Assembly: GCA_002812745.2 (NCBI GenBank)
Contig: NCSJ02000302.1
Coordinates: 1-52,159 of the forward strand
From: Scytalidium lignicola
Taxonomy: Eukaryota; Ascomycota; Leotiomycetes
DNA length: 52,159 nucleotides
Direction: 5' to 3'
Under the pieces are notes generated by a model, which saw nothing but the letters and a program-made list of their open reading frames with translations, ran no database searches and was not told the DNA's origin. A program made the translations under genes and the position numbers. Positions 44,977 to 52,159 of this stretch are shown piece after piece. The stretch's first letter is position 1, and each line of letters begins with the position of its first letter.

Positions 44977-46050
44977 GACGGCGAGGATGATTCAGCTAAT
45001 GCTGTGATTGACTCTGACTATGAAGATTGGGTTGAGTCTGGAGAGACTATGGTCGATTGAAGAAGAATTGGCGATAATTCAACCCGGCTGGCGACTCCAA
45101 AAAAAAAATNCCAGCACTTCTCAGCGAAGATAAGAGTGCTCACTGAGCAAGAAGCATGGTCACTGACCGCCTGCGATATAAGGTTCCAAGATGAGAATAT
45201 ATAAAAGAACAACACAACAGTATAGACGGAAAGAGAAGAGGATTAGAGGGGGAAAGAAAGAGAAGCGGGCTGGGAGGAAGATGTTGAGATTCTTATCCCA
45301 CCAAACGATAAGGAGCTCCCTGGGCAAACCGTTTTGCACATGCACGTCAATGCCCGTTGCAGCCAATCACACGACTTGCAGCCTTCTGGCTACAGCATGT
45401 GAAAGCGGGTCACGGCAGATTCGCCACTAAGGGTCAGGCAAGGCTGACTCAGCTGTCGCAGCCTCGTTCTCAGCCTTGTCTTCTTGTGATAATGATATGA
45501 TGTTCTCTCTCAGGCTTCATTACAGTTGCCGTAGCTACACTAAAATAATTACTCACCATTGGAATATAAACTGAGGAAATAATGTCTCTTGTTCTTGCTT
45601 GGAAAAGCCACTGGTATGGAGGTTACGGTCTAGATCATATCATCATACCTCCGTACCCATCTACACTCTTTGCCACGACGAGAATTCAAAGGAGCCAAGA
45701 CGGAGGCGTGGGAGGCACAAGGGAAACTCCGGAGCATGTGATCTGGATGCCCCGTTGCCTTAGGCATTACTGAATTTCCGTACTTCTATCCTTTGCGATA
45801 AGGGGGCTCAATCACGTGATCACGCTAGCGCCCGATTCGATGGGGCCATTGCTCTTGCTAGCGTCAGAAAAGTTCTGTGAAGGAGAGAAAACGGGCATTT
45901 CTGCATCGTCTTCCAATTCATGATATATTGATGACCACCACCTCAAAGCCAATCCATTCATTTATTTTGTTTCCGGTTTTGCTATAATTAGTATCTTTGA
46001 TTATAATAGTATAGTTTTTATTGCAACCTCCCCTTTCTATCCTCCCCATC
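44977..46050. promoter_or_regulatory. Shared upstream region of two divergent genes
   Basis: 1,074 bp separate the ATG of the minus-strand hypothetical protein from that of the helicase. The region contains atcacgtgatcacg at about 45,812 (an E-box-like CACGTG core within a palindrome) and an A-run with an N at 45,110. A 63-codon frame at 45,582 has no support. Confidence 0.4.
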
Positions 46051-48282
46051 ATGTTCAATATCTGCAGGAGAGGGCCTGCTTCGATAGGCAGAGTCGTTCG
46101 TGCTGCCGCGGCAGCTCCTGCGATATCCTTCAGATCACCAGCAACCTCCTTCGCATTACGCACCACTGCCCGATCGCCGATTGAGGCGAGATACCTACAT
46201 CTGTCTTCACCATGGAGAAACAAACTAGCTCAAGCGAACTTGCAGGTCGATGAGAGCGCAATTGAAGAATCCATCTTAGAGGAGCTTCCATCTGAGGAGG
46301 CCGTAGCCACCAAATTTGACGAACTCCGAACGAGAGGACTAGTAGACGAGGCTGTGATCAATCAGATTGTCAAAGGAATGGCGCTTCATACCATGACTCC
46401 CGTGCAGAGGGAGACTATCAATCATGCTCTCCAAGGCACTGACCTGTAATTTCACCTTCACAAAATCTTCTCACAAGTTCATTGCTAATTGCCCTAAAGC
46501 ATTGCGCAGGCAAAGACCGGAACCGGTAAAACGGTCGGTTTCCTTCTGCCAACCATCCAACGCATCCTCGAGAAAAATCCCGACCTGACAGAACGACGGA
46601 AACATTCAAAGGCCCGCCCCGACGATATTCAGGCAATCATCATATCCCCTACCCGTGAACTGGCAGAACAGATCGCCGTGGAGGCAAAGAAGATTGCCTA
46701 CAACACCAACATTGTGGTACAAGTAGCTACCGGAGGAAACAGTAAAAGAACCATGCTCCAGAAGACGCAGAGAGAAGGCTGTCACCTTCTCGTCGCCACA
46801 CCCGGCCGGTTGAAGGATCTTCTTACGGACCCTTACAGTCGAGTTGCCGCACCGAACTTAAATACGCTTGTACTTGATGAGGCCGATCGGTTGCTTGATG
46901 ATGGATTTTCGCAAGACATTGAAGAGATTGTCAAGCTTCTCCCTGAGAGGTCGGAAGTTGATCGTCAAACCCTGCTCTTCTCGGCCACCGTCCCCCAGGA
47001 GGTCATGCACCTTGTTCGAAAAACTCTGAAACCAGGATTCGAATTTGTCCAGACTGTTCAACCTGGAGAACAAGCCACGCACGATAGGATTCCTCAAAAG
47101 ATTGTTCGAGTACCCGGAATGGAGAACTATATGCCTACGCTACTCGAGCTTTGCCAACGTGAGATTGCAAAGGTTGGAGAGCCTTTGGCAGAGGGTGAAG
47201 ATGGTGCTGAGGCTGGGGTGCGCACGCCATTCAAGGCGATCGTGTACTTCGCATCCACCGCCAACGTCCAGTTGGGCATGGAGGTCTTCAGAAATCTAAA
47301 GACACCGGGTGCAGGTACTGGCAGCTTATTTGGGAAACATCCTCTCTGGCCGGTTCAACTCTTCCATATGCACGGCCAACTCACACAGCAGCAACGTACC
47401 CGAAACTCAGAAGCCTTCCGTCGCTCGAAGTCTGCTATTCTTTTCTCAACTGACGTCACAGCCCGTGGTATGGACTTTCCTGATGTCACACACGTCATTC
47501 AAATTGGATTACCTCAGACTCGGGATCAGTATGTCCACCGTATTGGAAGAACTGGCCGAGCAGGAAAGCAGGGAGAAGGGTGGATCTTCATTCATGAGAA
47601 TGAACTCCGAGAAGCACGAAAACGGCTTCGCAACTTGCCCATCTCTACGGACGTTACGCTCGATACTGGCGCAGTAGACATGACTCGCGACGCTCAACTG
47701 CCAGCCCCAACTGCACAGGTTCTTAACCAAATCGCCGATGCAATTAAGATGGTCGACCGAGAGACCAAAAACAGAGCTTACATGGCTGCCCTTGGTACCG
47801 GATCAGATCCCACGACTAACGCGGAAGCAGTGAATCAGTGGGTTCGATTTGGGTTTGGATGGGAGCGGCCTCCCAGAGTTTCTCGCAGTTTGGCTCAGAC
47901 ATTAGGCATTGCGAGGGTACCGGGCATGAATTTTGATATCAGGGATCCTGAGGACGAGGCTCCACGGTCTCGCGGCCGCGATGAGGACCGGGACTCTGGA
48001 AGAGGACGAGGAAGAGAGAGAGAGAGAAGCTCATTCCGTTCTAGAGATAACTCGAGAGAGACCTCGAGATATACCGATTTCAAAGAGTCAAGCTTCCGTG
48101 ACCGGGGCGTCAACCGCGGGAGAGGAGACTTTGATCAAGGGAATAGTTACGGAAACAGGGATAGAGGATCTGTTAGACGCGACCGAGGTCCCTGGGATGC
48201 TCCTAGTGGCAGGGACCGCCACGATGGCAGAGACAACGACCGAAGGACTTACAAGCGCGAAGAGAGTCCTGCAACTTTCTAG
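46051..48282 (+). CDS. mss116: Mitochondrial DEAD-box ATP-dependent RNA helicase, Mss116 type
   Basis: Predicted mitochondrial RNA chaperone that unwinds RNA with ATP and helps group I/II intron splicing and translation, as Mss116 does in yeast and CYT-19 in Neurospora. Two exons, 46051-46445 and 46500-48282, give 725 aa. The N-terminus is Arg/Ala-rich without acidic residues (FNICRRGPASIGRVVRAAAA), a mitochondrial presequence. Motifs in order: Q-motif MTPVQRETI, Walker A AKTGTGKT (136-143), PTRELAEQ, TPGRLKDLL, DEAD (258-261), SAT (293-295), TARGMDFPDV, and HRIGRTGRAG (478-487). The tail from about residue 615 is an Arg/Asp/Gly-rich RNA-binding extension with RGRGRE- and RDRG-type repeats. 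The intron acceptor at 46499 gives DL/IAQAKTGTGKT. Confidence 0.94.
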
Positions 48283-50303
48283 ACGAATGATCAACGAAGT
48301 ATCCGCCTGATAGTCCGATCCAGGACGCCTTAACGAGGAGAGCAGGCAGAGAGGTCAGCACATTACCATCGCATTCTCTGCAGCACCACATCATTTCTAT
48401 ATTCATCATCCTTCAGTGGACATGTTTCCTGTATTAAAAAGATCACCCTAAATTTGGAATTAGGCAGAGGGGGAACTACCTGTCTGTCTGTGTATATGGG
48501 TATATGTGTTAAAGTTATGTATGAATAAAAATCCTGGGAGTTAGGGTAGAAATAGGGCAGGCGTTTTCCTTGAATCTTTTTGTCTCCTTAGATTGGCTCC
48601 TTATGAGGTTACGTCTGCGGGTCTATTATGTACAGTAAAACATCTCTTGCTTTCTTGTTTCACTAAGCTGAGAGCATCGGGTGGGCCATGTTTTGTTGGA
48701 ATTTATATAGAAGGAAGGTTCAAGGAACGCTAATAATTCTACTCCATTTAATCTTACATCTTCATCCGAGTCACAGTGGTGGTATGGCAAGAATGGATAT
48801 AACGCATCACCTAACATACTTTACTAAAGAGTCTGCCAAAGCACTAACAATCAAGCACTATCAAGCTTTGACAAGTCTTTTGTCAAGCAAACATCTCCCA
48901 GAATCTCATCGCCTCTTCCATCCACCGCTCCACACCGCGCTGGCCAAGAGGAACCACAAACCGACAACAAAAACACCTAACAGGGAAAAGAGAAACATTA
49001 CATTTGAGCCTGAATGCGTAGTAACTAGTTCCTCTCATTAGTACCAGGAAACCCACGCACGCCACGATACTATCCTTGAGCAGCTGGGGTTGATGACGAT
49101 GGATTCTCAAATTAAACGCTTACCCGGATCATTGAATTTCCCCTCCTTTCCGGGGATTGGGTCTAGAAAGTCTAGAATCAGTTGAAATTCTACCGGGGAA
49201 GTGGAAAGTTCGAAAAATTATTGACCCCAGAAACGAGGTGCAGACGTTAGTTAATTACTCGTACAAGTAATTTGCTTGGCAGGTTTTCCTTTTCTTGATT
49301 TTATCCGTTATTCCTTCTCTCTTCCCCCTCACTCATTTTTTTGGTTATTATCCGGACTTAGTTTGATGGCACTAGGGTGCATTGTTTGTGCCAGCCAGAT
49401 TGTAGGAAACAGTCAACCGAACCCCAATCGAGGAACATGATGAAAAGAATTATTTTTAGCTTCTGTTTTTTTTNATTTAACATCCTTCCTAAAGAGCTAC
49501 CTGGATGAGTTGTTGCGTTCTTGCCTCAATATCCCCCCAGTCTCTCTGTCTCTCACTTCTCGCCCCGTTTGCAGGTAGCAGAGACAAACAAAAGCCACAA
49601 GCCACAAATATATCTGCCTCTTTTCTCCGCAGCAACAGGCAAAATATGGGATGAAATTAGTTGGACCGAGTAAGATTTCTTCAATGAGGCTAAGGTAAGG
49701 CCCAGATTTAAGGGGGCTGAATATTGTCTCGCTGTTTCTGTTTATCCGGCGCTCGTTCCTTGTCTTCTTCAACTACGACGGGAGAATTCCCCCTTGTTGT
49801 TGTTATTCCCAGATAGTGTGACCTTGCACATAGACATGCATAAGTTGGAAGTTTAGTTCCTTGCTACACATAGCATCATAGAGTCATGCATGACATGGTA
49901 AGAAAGGTATGGTCAAGGGAATCAGGCAAGGCAAAACAAAGGTATAGACCATTACAGCTGATGCACCTCGGAAGAACTGTTTTGGCGAACTCCTCACAGA
50001 TGGATGCGGCTATTGAAACGATTCATTGTCTTGATCATATGCAAGGTCCAGCGGGGTGCATGCTCATGCAGTGTGCAAGGTAGCTTGAGCATCCTTGCTA
50101 TTGTTTTTTACCTTGCCGGCCAGACGGATGAATTGCAGAGATTGAGTGAGTATAATATATAATCTCTTCGTTTCTTTGAGCTTTTGATCTTTGTCAAGCT
50201 TTGCTTCTCCTACAAATCAATTGTCAGATATACCCATACCTGGCTAGCTCTCTTACACTTCGTCTCTTTAAATCCTCAGCTTTTCACAAAGCATACATAG
50301 ACA
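48283..50303. other. Long intergenic stretch
   Basis: No confident gene. It covers the 3' flank of the helicase and the upstream region of the xylanase. An N stands in a T-run at 49,474. The frames seen are short and without recognisable domains. A TATA-like tataatatataatc lies at about 50,151, some 150 bp before the xylanase ATG. Confidence 0.45.
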
Positions 50304-51590
50304 ATGCGTGTTCAGAATAACGTCGCTGCGGCTTTATTGGCCTTGCCAATTGCCTCGGCACAATTGAATCACTTTGCTAAAAGTGCAGGAAAGAAGTACT
50401 TCGGTACAGCTACTGATAATAGCGAACTAGACAAGTAAGGAGCTCACATTTCAACCCAATTGGTTGTTCTTTGAAATCAAATTCTAACCAAGATGCTTTT
50501 ACCCTATAGTCCAGACTACTATAAGCTAGTGCATAATAGAAGGGAGTTCGGACAGCTCACTCCTGCCAATGGCATGAAGGTAGGAATTCACTAAAATATC
50601 CAAGATAAAAAGCTCATCAGCTATCTACAGTGGGAGAACGTTGAGCCGGAGCAAGGCGTCTTCAACTACACCAACGGTGCCGTCGTTGCAGACCTAGCCA
50701 CTGGAAACCACCAACTCCTCCGCTGCCACAACCTCGTCTGGCACTCCCAACTCGCCCCCTGGGTGACCTCAACCACCTGGACCAACGAGACCCTGACAGC
50801 CGCCCTAATCAACCACGTCACGAACGAAGCTTCCCACTGGGCAAGCCAATGCTACGCCTGGGACGTAGTCAACGAAGCCTTGAATGAAGACGGTACTCTT
50901 CGTGACGACGTCTTCTTGGACGTTATCGGCCCTTCCTACATAAAAATTGCCTTCGAGGCAGCCGCCAAAGCCGATCCCAAGGCCAAACTATACTACAACG
51001 ACTACAACATCGAGTATCCCGGTCCCAAGTCCACAGGGGCCATTGAGAACATCATCAAGCCGCTCCAGGAGGCTGGTCTCCGCATTGATGGCGTGGGTCT
51101 GCAGAGCCACTTCATTGTTGGCCAGACGCCTAGCATGGACACTCAGATCGTTAACATGAAGAGCTTTACGGATCTGGGACTCGATGTAGCCATCACCGAG
51201 TTGGATGTTAGATTGTTGGAACCTGAGTCTCCCGAGAATCTGGCGCAACAGAGTGAGGATTACAAGGCCAGTGTTGGCGCTTGTATGCAAGTTGATAGAT
51301 GTGTGGGTGTTACGGTTTGGGATTTCTATGATCCTGTAAGTTCCATTTTCCCTTTTTTTCCTCCCCTTTTATTCCTCCCTCCTCTCTTGTCCTCTTTTTT
51401 GCTCGTGCATGATGATATAGAGTAGAGTTGTTAATATAGTTTTCTATAGTATTCCTGGGTCCCAGGAGTTTTCGACGGTTACGGTTCAGCAGATCTCTGG
51501 TTCGCAAACTTCACCAAGCACCCAGCGTACCTCGGCGTATGCACTGCATTGAGGAATGCCACTGCTCCTGGAGAAACCTGTGATCGGTAG
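50304..51590 (+). CDS. Secreted endo-1,4-beta-xylanase, glycoside hydrolase family 10
   Basis: Cleaves the xylan backbone of plant hemicellulose outside the cell. Exons: 50304-50434, 50510-50579, 50631-51335 and 51450-51590, giving 348 aa, a normal size for a single-domain GH10 enzyme. The signal peptide is [20 protein letters not shown]. Family marks are [13 protein letters not shown] across intron 2, [16 protein letters not shown], acid/base E149 in [12 protein letters not shown], nucleophile E257 in ITELDVR, and [20 protein letters not shown] across intron 3. There is no carbohydrate-binding module. Intron 3 is long (114 bp) and pyrimidine-rich. It is likely under xylan induction and glucose repression as in other fungi, but I did not identify regulator sites. 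Confidence 0.96.
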
Positions 51591-52159
51591 ATAGGCAAAA
51601 ACCTAACCGTAAATGGCCCTCTTGTTTAGTACAGAATAAAAAGTAATCAAAACCCAAAATGAAGCACATTAAGAACGTTGATCTACCTATATATGAATAT
51701 CGTGCCACTATGACACATAAAACAACATCCACACATAAAATTGTCAAAAAAGGGGCATAAATCAGATATGCCTAACGCGTTCTATGTAGATATGTATATA
51801 CAAACGAATCTCATGAAAAGAGTAGAAAGAGCGAGCCCTTGTATTCCCTCATTAATCCTTGTACCCTTTCCGGTTCCTTCCACCTAAAGCCGTGCCTCAC
51901 CTAAGCAAGAGTTGTGAAGAAAGACAGAGACAAAAGGCAGAGGAAGTTGAAACGCCATGACGCCAGTTTTTTGGTATCACATCACCAAAGTTCCTGCTCT
52001 TTTTGTTGAAGGGTTTCCTTCCTTGTCCTTCAATAACTCCCTCCCTTCCCATTCCTGATCCACTCTTTGTTTCCATACCCCATCCCATCTCATCCCGTTC
52101 TATAAGTTGTCAAGGCGCCATAATAGCCCTAACATCCCAAACAAGTAACCTCTCGTCCC
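51591..52159. other. 3' flank of the xylanase gene to the window end
   Basis: No gene is seen. Repeated cccatcccatctcatcccg-like pyrimidine words occur near 52,077-52,098; this may be the start of the next gene's flank. Confidence 0.45.

Overview
The window is nuclear DNA of a filamentous ascomycete (Pezizomycotina). Its genes are split by short GT-AG introns of about 48-190 bp. It carries a Zn2Cys6 regulator, a Clr5-domain protein, an asco-laccase-type multicopper oxidase and a GH10 xylanase. AT-rich tracts hold gene relics whose only visible damage is in-frame stops, the pattern expected of repeat-induced point mutation (RIP). A Leotiomycete is a reasonable guess, but nothing here proves the class.

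Layout. 1-3,400: repeat-rich edge with a Clr5-domain gene running off the left end, weak hypothetical ORFs, two degenerate minisatellites and a small copy of part of the neighbouring NAD synthetase gene. 3,508-6,151: glutamine-dependent NAD+ synthetase (seven exons, 730 aa). 6,711-8,962 (minus): MFS transporter (seven exons, 544 aa). 8,963-12,700: mostly empty intergenic DNA with many short GTAC/TACAGTA motifs. 12,797-13,681: proline-rich protein with a GPI-like C-terminus and an unresolved 5' end. 14,625-16,604 (minus): Zn2Cys6 transcription factor. 16,605-22,500: a graveyard holding three decayed genes (an unknown one, an APH-fold kinase, and a 176-codon unknown one) and a decayed pogo/Fot1-like transposase. 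23,009-23,132: a MITE-like element.

27,262-40,743 is a run of mostly secreted or small-molecule enzymes: multicopper oxidase, a MET2-like alpha/beta hydrolase, a second alpha/beta hydrolase, a PEP mutase/isocitrate lyase-family protein, a small hydrophilic protein on the other strand, a second MITE-like element (36,860-37,018), and a secreted serine carboxypeptidase. Three of these genes have an identical TATATAA box 86-114 bp before the ATG. This could be a small accessory metabolic locus, but no backbone synthase is visible, so that is only a suggestion.

41,418-51,590 looks like core genome again: an FMN reductase, a conserved-looking protein of unknown function, a mitochondrial DEAD-box helicase of the Mss116 type transcribed divergently from it, and a secreted GH10 xylanase. 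Exon boundaries were placed by hand from splice consensus plus reading-frame and family continuity. Most multi-exon models close in frame with lengths normal for their families.
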